Origin: Pseudomonadota bacterium
Lineage (GTDB): Bacteria; Desulfobacterota; Desulfobulbia; Desulfobulbales; SURF-16
Assembly (NCBI GenBank): GCA_018897105.1
Contig: JAHILF010000030.1
Location: 1-35,231 of the forward strand
DNA length: 35,231 bases
Direction: 5' to 3'
Part shown: one piece after another, positions 1 through 8,845 of the stretch
Numbering within the stretch: the stretch's first letter is position 1
Layout: every line of letters begins with the position of its first letter
Program-made: the position numbers and the translations under genes
Notes under the pieces: generated by a model
Told to the model about the DNA's origin: nothing
Database searches by the model: none
The model's input: the letters and a program-made list of their open reading frames with translations, nothing else

Positions 1-94
1 TTTAAATTAGTACGTACATTTTAATTGACGCACTATGCGTTCCGTGCTATTATCCAGAGAATCCATCATCAAACCCTTTCCCTGGAGGCATTTT

Positions 95-415
95 ATGGAA
101 CAAGACGCCCTGTTTCTAAAGTATGAAAAGGAAGTTGCTGAGTTCAAGCTTGGCCTAATAGCCCGTCTGACAAAGGAGCTTCCAGCCGCCAAGAAAACCG
201 GTGCTAAGCGTACGTCTAATTTTGACATGGTAGAAAAAGTTCTTTCGGCCGCGGGCAAACCACTACACATGTCCGAGATCATTGCTGCCGTGAAGGAGGA
301 ATTCAGTGTCCAGCTGGACCGGGATTCCTTGTCCTCAGCGATGGTTAAACAGATTCGGAAAGGAATACGGTTCAACCGGGTAGCTCCCAACACCTTTGGA
401 TTGCGACAGGAATAG
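95..415 (+). CDS. small HARE-HTH-like protein carried by the IS
   Basis: A 106-residue protein begins at ATG 95, preceded by a good GGAGG at 84-88; an upstream in-frame ATG at 35 has no such site. The N-terminal third is charged and probably helical. From about residue 48 to the end the pattern of a helix, a GKPLHMSEI turn, further helices and a short hydrophobic strand resembles the HARE-HTH winged-helix fold known from restriction and chromatin-linked proteins. It is probably a DNA-binding accessory of the transposon, either a regulator or a partner in target or end recognition. This is inferred from the domain and from the 59-bp spacing to the transposase in the same direction. The domain assignment is by eye; a generic HTH is the alternative. 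Confidence 0.62.
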   Translation: MEQDALFLKYEKEVAEFKLGLIARLTKELPAAKKTGAKRTSNFDMVEKVLSAAGKPLHMSEIIAAVKEEFSVQLDRDSLSSAMVKQIRKGIRFNRVAPNTFGLRQE

Positions 416-474
416 CAGCGTACGGCAACGGTGCTTTGTCCAGTTGGTCCATTCAACTCGTGTAAGGGGGCAAT

Positions 475-1917
475 ATGATAAGTCAGCTCTGTCTGTTGCT
501 GAAGACGTTTCGTCAGGCTTTTCCCCGGTCGGCAACTTTCGAGTGGTTCGTCGTGGCAGTTTTTGGCTTCATTGTTCGGCTCGACCATCATGGTGTGTCG
601 TCGAGTATCCGCTGGTTGCGGCTTCTTCCCGATACGTACGAGGCTTTTCTGGCCTTCTTCCGCTCCGAAGCGTTGAAGATCGACAGAATCGTTACACATT
701 GGCTGAAGCTGGTCGCGCAACAAGGGGCGTCGCGTACCCGTTCCGGCGCTTTTATCCTGATTGGTGACGGAATCAAGGTCGCCAAGGAGGCGAAATACAT
801 GCCCGGCATTAAAAAATTGCACCAGGACTCCGAAAATTCCAGTAAAGCACCTTGGATTTTCGGGCATCATTTTGGCGTTCTCGGAATGCTGGTTGCCAAC
901 CGGAACAAGGCATTTTGTGTGCCGGTGATTGCCGAACTTCATGAAGGAGCGGAGGTTATTCGGCAACTCCAGCAAAAGGATGCCGATGCCAAAGAGACCG
1001 AGAAGATTACAGTGATCACGCTGATGGCAAACCTCGCCAAGGGTATCGCCGGGAAATTGAAAGAGCCATGTATTGCCGTGCTGGACGCTTACTTTGCCGT
1101 AGGCCCAACCTTTGCGATTGCTAAAACCTTGGGGGGAGACACCGGACAACGCCTGCTTCATATTGTAACCCGCGCTAAAAACAACATCGTCGCCCGTGAA
1201 GAACAGCCCCAGGCCTATAGTGGCCACGGTCGACCGCCCAAATACGGCAAAAAGATAAAACTGGAAAAACTGTTCTCGACTCGAGCCAACGACTTCTCGA
1301 CCGTCACTGTCAGAACTTACGGCGAGACCAGGAAACTGGAGATCCTTTGCCTCGACCTTATTTGGCAATCGATCCAGGAAAAGCTTCGATTTGTGCTGGT
1401 TAAAGACGATACCAGCACCTTCATCCTGATCTGTTCCGACCTGAACATGACGCCGGAAGAAATAGTTGAACTGTACGCCAGCCGGTTTAAAATTGAGGTC
1501 ACCTTCAAAATGGTCAAACATATCATTGGTGGACTCTATTACCATTTCTGGACCAAAGCCTGGCCTGACAATCTGGGCAAGGCACTTGCCGAGGCCGACG
1601 CGGAGCATATGACTGACAGAAGCAAGAAATTGATTGCCAACGCCATGAATGCGATTGAAGGATTTGTGAACATCGCGCTGATTGCGACGGGGATGTTGCA
1701 GATACTTGCCCTGCAGCACGCGGACCGCATCCTCCATCTCCACCATTGGTGGATGCGGACTTATCCTCTGGACGTCCCCTCGGAGGAAATGGTTAAGACT
1801 GTCATTCAGCATGAGTTCTACCATAATTTTCGCAAATTCAAGCATACAGCGATATATCGAATAATTCGGAATAAACGTAGTAAAAACGAGCCAGACTTAA
1901 TAAAAATGGCAGCTTGA
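475..1917 (+). CDS. IS4-family-like DDE transposase
   Basis: A 480-residue transposase with an RNase H-like DDE core. Likely acidic residues are D98 in LIGDGIKVAKEAKYMPG, D204 in AVLDAYFAVG, and E341. Around E341 the sequence YASRFKIEVTFKMVK fits the IS4 signature Y-(2)-R-(3)-E-(6)-K exactly, with Y334, R337, E341 and K348. The beta-strand insertion typical of IS4 enzymes would lie between D204 and E341. The start ATG 475 follows AAGGGGG at the right distance. The frame is intact and of normal length, so the element may still be active. It cuts and rejoins DNA at the element ends in the usual DDE way. It ends only 38 bp before cas1. Subgroup assignment within IS4 is not possible by eye. Confidence 0.88.
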   Translation: MISQLCLLLKTFRQAFPRSATFEWFVVAVFGFIVRLDHHGVSSSIRWLRLLPDTYEAFLAFFRSEALKIDRIVTHWLKLVAQQGASRTRSGAFILIGDGIKVAKEAKYMPGIKKLHQDSENSSKAPWIFGHHFGVLGMLVANRNKAFCVPVIAELHEGAEVIRQLQQKDADAKETEKITVITLMANLAKGIAGKLKEPCIAVLDAYFAVGPTFAIAKTLGGDTGQRLLHIVTRAKNNIVAREEQPQAYSGHGRPPKYGKKIKLEKLFSTRANDFSTVTVRTYGETRKLEILCLDLIWQSIQEKLRFVLVKDDTSTFILICSDLNMTPEEIVELYASRFKIEVTFKMVKHIIGGLYYHFWTKAWPDNLGKALAEADAEHMTDRSKKLIANAMNAIEGFVNIALIATGMLQILALQHADRILHLHHWWMRTYPLDVPSEEMVKTVIQHEFYHNFRKFKHTAIYRIIRNKRSKNEPDLIKMAA

Positions 1918-1955
1918 CTGGCTTAAAACTTTAGACTGTCAAGTTACGAAAAATA

Positions 1956-2987
1956 ATGAAAAAACATCTGAACACACTGTTTGTCACCACCCAGGGGGCG
2001 TATCTGGCCAAGGAAGGCGAGACGGTTGCCGTCAAGGTAGAGGGTAAGGTTCGCCTGCAGTTGCCGATTCACACCCTGGGCGGCATTGTCTGTTTCGGAC
2101 AGGTATCATGCAGCCCCTTTCTCATGGGGTTCTGCGCCGAAAATGACGTTGCCATAAGCTTTTTGACGGAACACGGACGCTTTCTGGCCAAGGTGCAGGG
2201 GCCGGTCTCCGGCAACGTACTGCTCAGGCGTGAACAGTACCGCTGGGCCGATGATCATCGGAAATCAACGTCAGTGGCCCGGTCAGCCGTGATCGGCAAG
2301 ATAAGCAACAGCCGGACAGTTCTGCAGCGCGCCCTGCGTGACCATTTTGACAAAATCGATGTGCCGGTTCTGCAGGCTGCGATTGACCGGCTTAATTCCA
2401 TTCTCATGCATGTACGCGAGGACATCCCGCTGGATACCATCAGAGGCTATGAGGGCGAGGCAGCCCAGGTGTATTTCAAAGTCTTTGACAACCTGATCAC
2501 TTCGCAGAAGGAAAATTTTCTTTTTCACGAGAGAAGCCGCCGGCCGCCGCTGGACAGGGTAAATTGCCTGCTGTCTTTTCTTTATACTCTGGTCATGCAT
2601 GATGTTCGATCGGCCCTGGAATGTGTAGGGCTGGATCCGGCTGTCGGATTTCTGCATCGTGACCGTCCCGGACGGCCGAGTCTGGCCCTGGACATGATGG
2701 AGGAATTCCGTTCTTTTCTTGCCGACCGCCTGGCCCTGTCGCTGATCAATCTTTCCCAGGTAAAGGATAAGGGTTTTCGGATCATGGAATCCGGGGCGGT
2801 GTTGATGGATGACGAAACGCGCAAGACAGTTCTGGTCGCCTATCAGAACCGGAAACAGGATGAGATCATGCACCCTTTTATAAAGGAAAAAATGCCGGTC
2901 GGCCTGTTGTTCCATACGCAGGCACTGCTCCTGGCTCGATATGTGCGGGGTGATCTTGACGGCTATCCGGTTTTTCTCTGGAAATAG
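1956..2987 (+). CDS. cas1: CRISPR-associated endonuclease Cas1, type I-C
   Basis: A 343-residue, full-length Cas1. With Cas2 it forms the spacer integrase that inserts new spacers at the leader end of the array. The N-terminal beta domain spans roughly residues 1-100 and the helical catalytic domain follows. Probable metal-binding residues are E166 in RGYEGEAAQVYF, H234 in GFLHRDRPGRPSLAL, and D246 with E249/E250 in LDMMEEFR. Length, the start (MKKHLNTLFVTTQGAYL) and the linked repeat are typical of subtype I-C. cas2 follows after 72 bp. No Shine-Dalgarno sequence is visible before ATG 1956, which follows directly on the end of an IS, so expression has probably changed. cas4, usually upstream and often overlapping, is absent. 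Confidence 0.95.
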   Translation: MKKHLNTLFVTTQGAYLAKEGETVAVKVEGKVRLQLPIHTLGGIVCFGQVSCSPFLMGFCAENDVAISFLTEHGRFLAKVQGPVSGNVLLRREQYRWADDHRKSTSVARSAVIGKISNSRTVLQRALRDHFDKIDVPVLQAAIDRLNSILMHVREDIPLDTIRGYEGEAAQVYFKVFDNLITSQKENFLFHERSRRPPLDRVNCLLSFLYTLVMHDVRSALECVGLDPAVGFLHRDRPGRPSLALDMMEEFRSFLADRLALSLINLSQVKDKGFRIMESGAVLMDDETRKTVLVAYQNRKQDEIMHPFIKEKMPVGLLFHTQALLLARYVRGDLDGYPVFLWK

Positions 2988-3059
2988 TTTTTGCAACTAT
3001 GTCTGTATTTTTGTTGGTTGGCCCAAGCTGGGGCGCGGATTAAACTGGAAAGAGAACCT

Positions 3060-3350
3060 ATGTTTGTTCTGGTAAGCTATGACGTATCGACCATGGATAA
3101 AGCCGGGCAGAGAAGGCTGCGGCGAGTGGCAAAGGCCTGCAAGAATTTCGGGCAGCGGGTCCAGTTCTCCGTTTTTGAATGTATTGTTGATCCGGCTCAA
3201 TGGACTGTTTTCCGGCAGAAGCTGCTTGATGAGATTGATGAAGAGGCGGACAGTCTGCGGTTTTATTTTCTTGGGTCGAACTGGCAGCATAAGGTAGAGC
3301 ATGTCGGGGCCAAAAAAGGCATAGATCAGGAGGGGCCGTTGATTGTTTGA
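3060..3350 (+). CDS. cas2: CRISPR-associated protein Cas2, type I-C
   Basis: A 96-residue Cas2 with a ferredoxin-like fold. The first strand MFVLVSYDVS carries the conserved Asp at position 8. The central segment (FGQRVQFSVFECIVDPAQW) and the RFYFLG strand are characteristic. A Cas2 dimer bridges two Cas1 dimers in the adaptation complex. The ATG at 3060 is preferred over an upstream extension because the family starts with this strand and because AAAGAGAACCT precedes it. The gene lies between cas1 and the leader, the normal order of a I-C adaptation module. The reading frame is intact. Confidence 0.95.
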   Translation: MFVLVSYDVSTMDKAGQRRLRRVAKACKNFGQRVQFSVFECIVDPAQWTVFRQKLLDEIDEEADSLRFYFLGSNWQHKVEHVGAKKGIDQEGPLIV

Positions 3351-3535
3351 GATGGGTGCGCGAACCACGAGTTCCCATTAAATTCCAGGGATGTTCGCGC
3401 TGTCTGTAATTACGTGGGGAAAAGTTGATTTTGACCTGGAATGTGTCTCCCGCGATGGGGATTTTTGTTTTATTTTTCTTGATTCGCGGAATAACCGCGA
3501 AAAGAGGAGGTGCCATAACGAATTGAAAGGAAACA
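3351..3535 (+). promoter_or_regulatory. CRISPR leader region
   Basis: This 185-bp non-coding stretch lies between cas2 and the first repeat and is AT-rich near its middle. It is the leader by position, and the decayed repeat at the opposite end of the array confirms that this is the acquisition end. It holds a perfect 7-bp inverted repeat, TTCGCGG at 3483-3489 and CCGCGAA at 3495-3501 with a 5-nt AATAA loop, 35 bp before the first repeat. The last bases before the first repeat (AATTGAAAGGAAACA) resemble the GATTGAAAC end of the repeat. The array promoter should lie here, but I see no unambiguous -35/-10 pair. Confidence 0.75.
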
Positions 3536-6500
3536 GTCGCCCCCCTCGCGGGGGCGTGGATTGAAACGCTAGCGAGGATGGCGGTGGTGCAGCTGACGGA
3601 GGTCGCCCCCCTCGCGGGGGCGTGGATTGAAACTGTCAGCACCTTCAATGGGTACGATGACTGGCAAGTCGCCCCCCTCGCGGGGGCGTGGATTGAAACC
3701 CCATAGTAGACTGATTAGTTGTCCCTGTCGTGGGTCGCCCCCCTCGCGGGGGCGTGGATTGAAACAAGTTTCAGGAGTAGACAAGTTGAGGTTTTCTATC
3801 GTCGCCCCCCTCGCGGGGGCGTGGATTGAAACTTGAAAATTGGCTTGCCAAGGCAGAGGGCCGGAAGGTCGCCCCCCTCGCGGGGGCGTGGATTGAAACC
3901 CATTCTCATCAGTCTGCATGGCCTGCTCAAATAGTCGCCCCCCTCGCGGGGGCGTGGATTGAAACAGGACCCCGATGCTGATTTTATGGTGGTATGTGGG
4001 TCGCCCCCCTCGCGGGGGCGTGGATTGAAACATGGCTTGCTATTGTGGCCATTTGTACGTTTCTTTGTCGCCCCCCTCGCGGGGGCGTGGATTGAAACCA
4101 AACTACGGATGGAAGCCGGGTCAGAGATTTGAGGTCGCCCCCCTCGCGGGGGCGTGGATTGAAACTTAGTTGTATCCAAAACTTCCCGATCACTGAACAG
4201 TCGCCCCCCTCGCGGGGGCGTGGATTGAAACAGGACCCCGATGCTGATTTTATGGTGGTATGTGGGTCGCCCCCCTCGCGGGGGCGTGGATTGAAACAGG
4301 AAGAGTATGGTTGTCCTATTCTTCACGCTGGGTCGCCCCCCTCGCGGGGGCGTGGATTGAAACATATTCCATTGGCTTATAGAAATCATAGGATGGTGTC
4401 GCCCCCCTCGCGGGGGCGTGGATTGAAACGAGCTGCTTATGATCGAGGATAATAGGCATTACGTCGCCCCCCTCGCGGGGGCGTGGATTGAAACTAAATA
4501 TGATCTGCAGCAACACCGGCAGCGATGGGTCGCCCCCCTCGCGGGGGCGTGGATTGAAACTGGATCTCCGGTCCATCCCTTAACACCAGCAGGTGTCGCC
4601 CCCCTCGCGGGGGCGTGGATTGAAACTTAAAAAGGCTGAGGCGGCTGAGAAGCCGATGAGTCGCCCCCCTCGCGGGGGCGTGGATTGAAACATACGACGG
4701 GCGTCCTGCCTCCCCATGAGCCAGGTCGCCCCCCTCGCGGGGGCGTGGATTGAAACTGTTATTCTCCACGCGGCAAATGCAGAGGCGACAGTCGCCCCCC
4801 TCGCGGGGGCGTGGATTGAAACTTGGTGGGATTGGGGTTGACAAGTTATGGGGCGGGTCGCCCCCCTCGCGGGGGCGTGGATTGAAACCGAGGTGGAAGC
4901 GGCAAACAGGCTGGAACAGGTCAGTCGCCCCCCTCGCGGGGGCGTGGATTGAAACGGCGCCCATCCAGCCGTGCCGCACATGGGATCGGGGTCGCCCCCC
5001 TCGCGGGGGCGTGGATTGAAACCAAGCCTTCGCCGCCTACCTTTATTAAATCTAACCCGTCGCCCCCCTCGCGGGGGCGTGGATTGAAACAGCTGACCAG
5101 AAAGGCCGGCAAGTGGACCGGAAGTCGCCCCCCTCGCGGGGGCGTGGATTGAAACATCTTACCCGTATCAATTAACGGATTACTGGAAGTCGCCCCCCTC
5201 GCGGGGGCGTGGATTGAAACCCCCAGCCATCAGGATCGGTGAAATGATAGGCGATGTCGCCCCCCTCGCGGGGGCGTGGATTGAAACGTTCCCGAGTGAA
5301 ATCGTCCGGAGCTCCGACAACGTCGCCCCCCTCGCGGGGGCGTGGATTGAAACTCATTGTTGCCCAGTCAATATCCGCTGATAAGGAGTCGCCCCCCTCG
5401 CGGGGGCGTGGATTGAAACAACCTATTGATGGTTGTTTTCATGCCTGCTGCGGTCGCCCCCCTCGCGGGGGCGTGGATTGAAACGAGCGGTAATTTGTGA
5501 AACGTCTCGTAGACAAACGTCGCCCCCCTCGCGGGGGCGTGGATTGAAACATGCTCTGCATCATCTGTCCCAGCCTGATATAGCGTCGCCCCCCTCGCGG
5601 GGGCGTGGTTTGAAACAATTGTTTGCTGTTGGCCGTCTCCTCGGTGACGCGTCGCCCCCCTCGCGGGGGCGTGGATTGAAACGATTGGAAGAGGTCGTTC
5701 GCTGTGCAGTCCCCCGTCGTCGCCCCCCTCGCGGGGGCGTGGATTGAAACCCGATCCCCTGGTCAGCGCCGGGGTGAAGCTGAGTCGCCCCCCTCGCGGG
5801 GGCGTGGATTGAAACGGACTTGAGTTGTCAGGAAACAGCATTATCTTGGTCGCCCCCCTCGCGGGGGCGTGGATTGAAACAGCTTTCACAAGGCATGGCG
5901 ATCGGCGCCTTGCGGGTCGCCCCCCTCGCGGGGGCGTGGATTGAAACTCAGTATCATCTCTTTGATTACCATGGCGCACCGTCGCCCCCCTCGCGGGGGC
6001 GTGGATTGAAACCTTCTGATTATGATTATATCTTATCCAGGGATATTTTGTCGCCCCCCTCGCGGGGGCGTGGATTGAAACTCCGATTCGTCCATGTTGA
6101 GGTTCCACCACCAGCGTCGCCCCCCTCGCGGGGGCGTGGATTGAAACCGCTATGCCATCGAGTCCATGGGCGGGGCTAACGTCGCCCCCCTCGCGGGGGC
6201 GTGGATTGAAACTGCGGCCTGCGCCGATCTCGACAAAGCCGTCCGGTCGCCCCCCTCGCGGGGGCGTGGATTGAAACCTCTGCTTCCTCTGCCGCCCGGT
6301 AAACAATACCGAGTCGCCCCCCTCGCGGGGGCGTGGATTGAAACTCGGGATGGCGGCGCGGTGGGTGACATCACCCGAGTCGCCCCCCTCGCGGGGGCGT
6401 GGATTGAAACTCGGGATGGCGGCGCGGTGGGTGACATCACCCTGGTCGCCCCCCTCGCGGGGGCGTGGATTGAAACATGAAACTACGGACAACATCGGAA

Positions 6501-7863
6501 AAAGCAGGATGTCGCCCCCCTCGCGGGGGCGTGGATTGAAACTCGTACTCAGCCCATGCCTGTCCTTTGACTTTCGTCGCCCCCCTCGCGGGGGCGTGGA
6601 TTGAAACAACAACTCAATTGGATTTCCAGCCGTAGTTATCGTCGCCCCCCTCGCGGGGGCGTGGATTGAAACCCTCTGGACAATCAATTGCTCAATCCCA
6701 GGGGAGTCGCCCCCCTCGCGGGGGCGTGGATTGAAACGGCGCTCGATATTGTCAAAAATCTTGATGCTAAAGTCGCCCCCCTCGCGGGGGCGTGGATTGA
6801 AACGTAGTAATGGGCAAACGCCATCTGTCATGGGGAGTCGCCCCCCTCGCGGGGGCGTGGATTGAAACAGGGATTCCATCAGAAACACGAATAGCCCTGT
6901 TGTCGCCCCCCTCGCGGGGGCGTGGATTGAAACAAGTTCTGCCATTTTCTTTTTAGCATAGTCTCTCGTCGCCCCCCTCGCGGGGGCGTGGATTGAAACA
7001 CCGCAGGCAGTTAAACAAAAGATGTTTCCCTGGGTCGCCCCCCTCGCGGGGGCGTGGATTGAAACCTCGGCATCCTTGACAATCGAGCCGACCGGCACAG
7101 TCGCCCCCCTCGCGGGGGCGTGGATTGAAACTGTCACCACTGGATGTTGCCGCGTATGACTATAGTGTCGCCCCCCTCGCGGGGGCGTGGATTGAAACAT
7201 CCTCATATTGAACAATTGTAATTCCCTTTTTAGTCGCCCCCCTCGCGGGGGCGTGGATTGAAACATTTGCGTCCTTGTACGGCAACTCAATCACCTTGGT
7301 CGCCCCCCTCGCGGGGGCGTGGATTGAAACGGGGTGTTGTAGAAAGAGGTGGGATTGTAATCTCGTCGCCCCCCTCGCGGGGGCGTGGATTGAAACCGCG
7401 TCTAACTGGTCGTCCGGCACCTCACTACGCAGTCGCCCCCCTCGCGGGGGCGTGGATTGAAACGCTATACCCAACTTGCGGCCGACAAAAAAATCGAGGT
7501 CGCCCCCCTCGCGGGGGCGTGGATTGAAACCTCATTGCTTGTGTAAACTCGTACCCCGTCAAAAGTCGCCCCCCTCGCGGGGGCGTGGATTGAAACTTTA
7601 TAAGATGGGAAAGGCCGTTTTGGGCCTCGAAGTCGCCCCCCTCGCGGGGGCGTGGATTGAAACATAATCATCACGTCAAATGTCTCGGTTTTTTCGGTGT
7701 CGTCCCCCTCGCGGGGGCGTGGATTGAAACCGTGTAATGCCTGTTGACCTTGCCCAACATGGCGGGTCGCCCCCCTCGCGGGGGCGTGGATTGAAACATT
7801 AAACCAATGTGCGACCCATTTTTGGCCATGGTCGCCCATCGTGCATCAGTACGTGGCTTGAAG
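3536..7863 (+). CRISPR. type I-C CRISPR array, 65 repeats plus a degenerate terminal repeat
   Basis: The 32-bp repeat starts GTCGCCCCCCTCGC and ends GTGGATTGAAAC. A 7-bp stem (CGCCCCC with GGGGGCG) sits in its 5' half, as typical for subtype I-C. I counted 65 copies, the first at 3536-3567 and the last well-conserved one at 7766-7797. A decayed copy at 7831-7863 keeps only GTCGCCC, CGTGG and TTGAA. This gives 65 spacers, mostly 33-36 nt with the longest at 37 nt (6013-6049). Two internal repeats carry single changes: 5585-5616 (GTGGTTTGAAAC) and 7699-7730 (GTCGTCCCCC). Spacers at 3966-3999 and 4232-4265 are identical; those at 6345-6378 and 6411-6444 differ only in their last two bases. Transcription should run from the leader on the + strand. 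Confidence 0.98.
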
Positions 7864-8022
7864 TTGATCATTGTTTATTTTCAACAGCCTATTCCCCTGA
7901 CCAGCGCATTTGTGCTAAAGTGGAAAAAAAATTGAGAACTGACGAGATATCCGGGCTTTTGTGGCGAAGAGTCCTGGATGAGTGAAAATGACGGTTGGAT
8001 TACGGGCGTAAAGGGAAGAGAA

Positions 8023-8394
8023 ATGAAGAAGAAATATAAAATATTAGTAATTGATGATGATGAGACGGTACTGGAAATTATCGAGCATATACTCGCCTCG
8101 ACCGGCTACCATGTACAGACGGCCTTAAGCGGCAGAAAGGCCCTGGAACTGGCTGAGATTGCCAACGGCGATGTTGATCTGGTGCTGACGGATGTGGTTA
8201 TGCCTGAGATGAACGGGGAGGATATCGCATTGATTTTCAAGCGAACCTATCCTGCGACAAAGGTGCTCTTCATGTCGGCTTATCTGAGGCCCGGCGCGGT
8301 AAGATATTCGGAGTTGCATGGGAAAGTGGAGTTTATCGTCAAGCCCTTTACCTCGGAAAAGTTGAAAGGCGAGGTTAAAAGAATCCTGTCCTGA
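8023..8394 (+). CDS. single-domain (CheY-like) response regulator
   Basis: A 123-residue stand-alone receiver domain. The acidic triad is D11-D13 in LVIDDDE, the phosphoacceptor is D57 in LVLTDVVMPEMNG, the switch Ser is S85 in LFMSAY, and the conserved Lys is K107 in FIVKPFT. There is no output domain, so it must signal through protein contacts or phosphotransfer. ATG 8023 is preferred over an in-frame ATG at 7978 because GGGAAGAG precedes it and the extra 15 residues lie outside the fold. No kinase gene is adjacent; the nearest in this window is the histidine kinase at 32023, and nothing links them. The 159 bp upstream, back to the end of the array, shows no other gene. The partner is unknown. 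Confidence 0.92.
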   Translation: MKKKYKILVIDDDETVLEIIEHILASTGYHVQTALSGRKALELAEIANGDVDLVLTDVVMPEMNGEDIALIFKRTYPATKVLFMSAYLRPGAVRYSELHGKVEFIVKPFTSEKLKGEVKRILS

Positions 8395-8401
8395 GAGTTT
8401 T

Positions 8402-8418
8402 CCCCGGTGTTGCCGGGG
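8402..8418 (+). terminator. possible terminator hairpin after the response regulator
   Basis: A 6-bp GC stem, CCCCGG with CCGGGG around a TGTTG loop, starts 8 bp after the stop codon. No T-run follows directly, so intrinsic termination is uncertain. A second inverted repeat downstream (CCGGATTT at 8467-8474 with AAATCCGG at 8495-8502) overlaps a run of eight T and could be the effective stop. Confidence 0.35.
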
Positions 8419-8577
8419 GTCCATTGTTCAACTTCCCTTCTATATTCTTGATACCTAATGGTATGTCCGGATTTTTTTTCGACAAATTGGAGAGAAATCC
8501 GGCAATTATCTCTGAATTATTTGCACCGGGCGTCTTTTTCCAGTAAAAATGGGTCTTAAAAGCAAAAAATGGTTCTA

Positions 8578-8809
8578 AGAGCTTATTCGTAATGAAGCTT
8601 TTTAGGAATCACGCTGTATTTTGAGATGGATTTGGCTGTGACGATTGAACGCCCCAAGGGCATTTGCTTCGCGGCTCAAAACCGCAGGCGTAGCTACTAC
8701 GGTGAGGATTTCGGAGTCTCGGTTTGCTCGCTTACCTGTGATTGAGAAGCGGTCAAAGCTGGCCAAAAGACAGATGCGAGAACAAAAGTTTTATTCACGA
8801 ATAAGCTCT
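8578..8809. repeat. 232-bp element bounded by 13-bp inverted repeats (MITE-like)
   Basis: AGAGCTTATTCGT at 8578-8590 is perfectly inverted as ACGAATAAGCTCT at 8797-8809. Similarity continues weakly just inside the arms (AATGAA against GAATAA). The interior is GC-rich around 8648-8720, with CGCGGCTCAAAACCGC and alternating short inverted repeats. No open frame of note fills it. It could be a non-autonomous mobile element, or a structured RNA or regulatory segment upstream of selA. No target-site duplication is obvious. Confidence 0.5.
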
Positions 8810-8845
8810 GAGTAACGGCGGTTTTATTGAACGTGCGGAGGGTAT

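Larger units (their letters stand above)
1..1955 (+). mobile_element. IS4-like insertion sequence (left end possibly outside window)
   Basis: Two co-oriented genes, a small HARE-HTH-like protein and a DDE transposase with the IS4 YREK signature, fill this stretch up to the start codon of cas1. The right boundary must lie in the 38 bp between the transposase stop at 1917 and the cas1 ATG at 1956. The left boundary is unclear because the window starts only 94 bp before the first gene. I compared both ends by eye for terminal inverted repeats and found only short similarities (a TTGAC core on each side), so exact ends and target duplication are undetermined. The element sits where cas4 and the interference genes of a type I-C locus would be expected. 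Confidence 0.72.
8395..8845. other. 450-bp intergenic region before selA
   Basis: No coding region could be supported here. The region holds the possible terminator hairpin, a short palindrome ATACC-TAAT-GGTAT at 8451-8464, an 8-bp inverted repeat at 8467-8502, and a larger element bounded by 13-bp inverted repeats at 8578-8809 (listed separately). The selA ribosome binding site (GGAGGG) lies at its right end. I looked for a known riboswitch architecture upstream of selA and saw none that I recognise. Confidence 0.7.

Noticed and set aside
7-1845. 612-codon open frame on the minus strand
   Set aside because: It is antisense to the transposase, which has clear DDE and YREK motifs; the antisense product has no recognisable motif and shifts in composition as expected for a shadow frame.
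1918-1955. Clear terminal inverted repeats of the IS
   Set aside because: Comparing this end with bases 1-60 gave only short chance-level matches, so no repeat coordinates are claimed.
3569-7839. Many open frames through the array, including one of 640 codons at 5368-7290 on the minus strand
   Set aside because: They consist of the translated CRISPR repeat ([10 protein letters not shown] and similar) alternating with spacer residues. The repeat has no stop in several frames, so these are artefacts.
8395-8845. Riboswitch or SECIS-like element upstream of selA
   Set aside because: Inverted repeats exist, but no known riboswitch core could be recognised by eye, and no in-frame UGA context was seen, so only a repeat element is reported.
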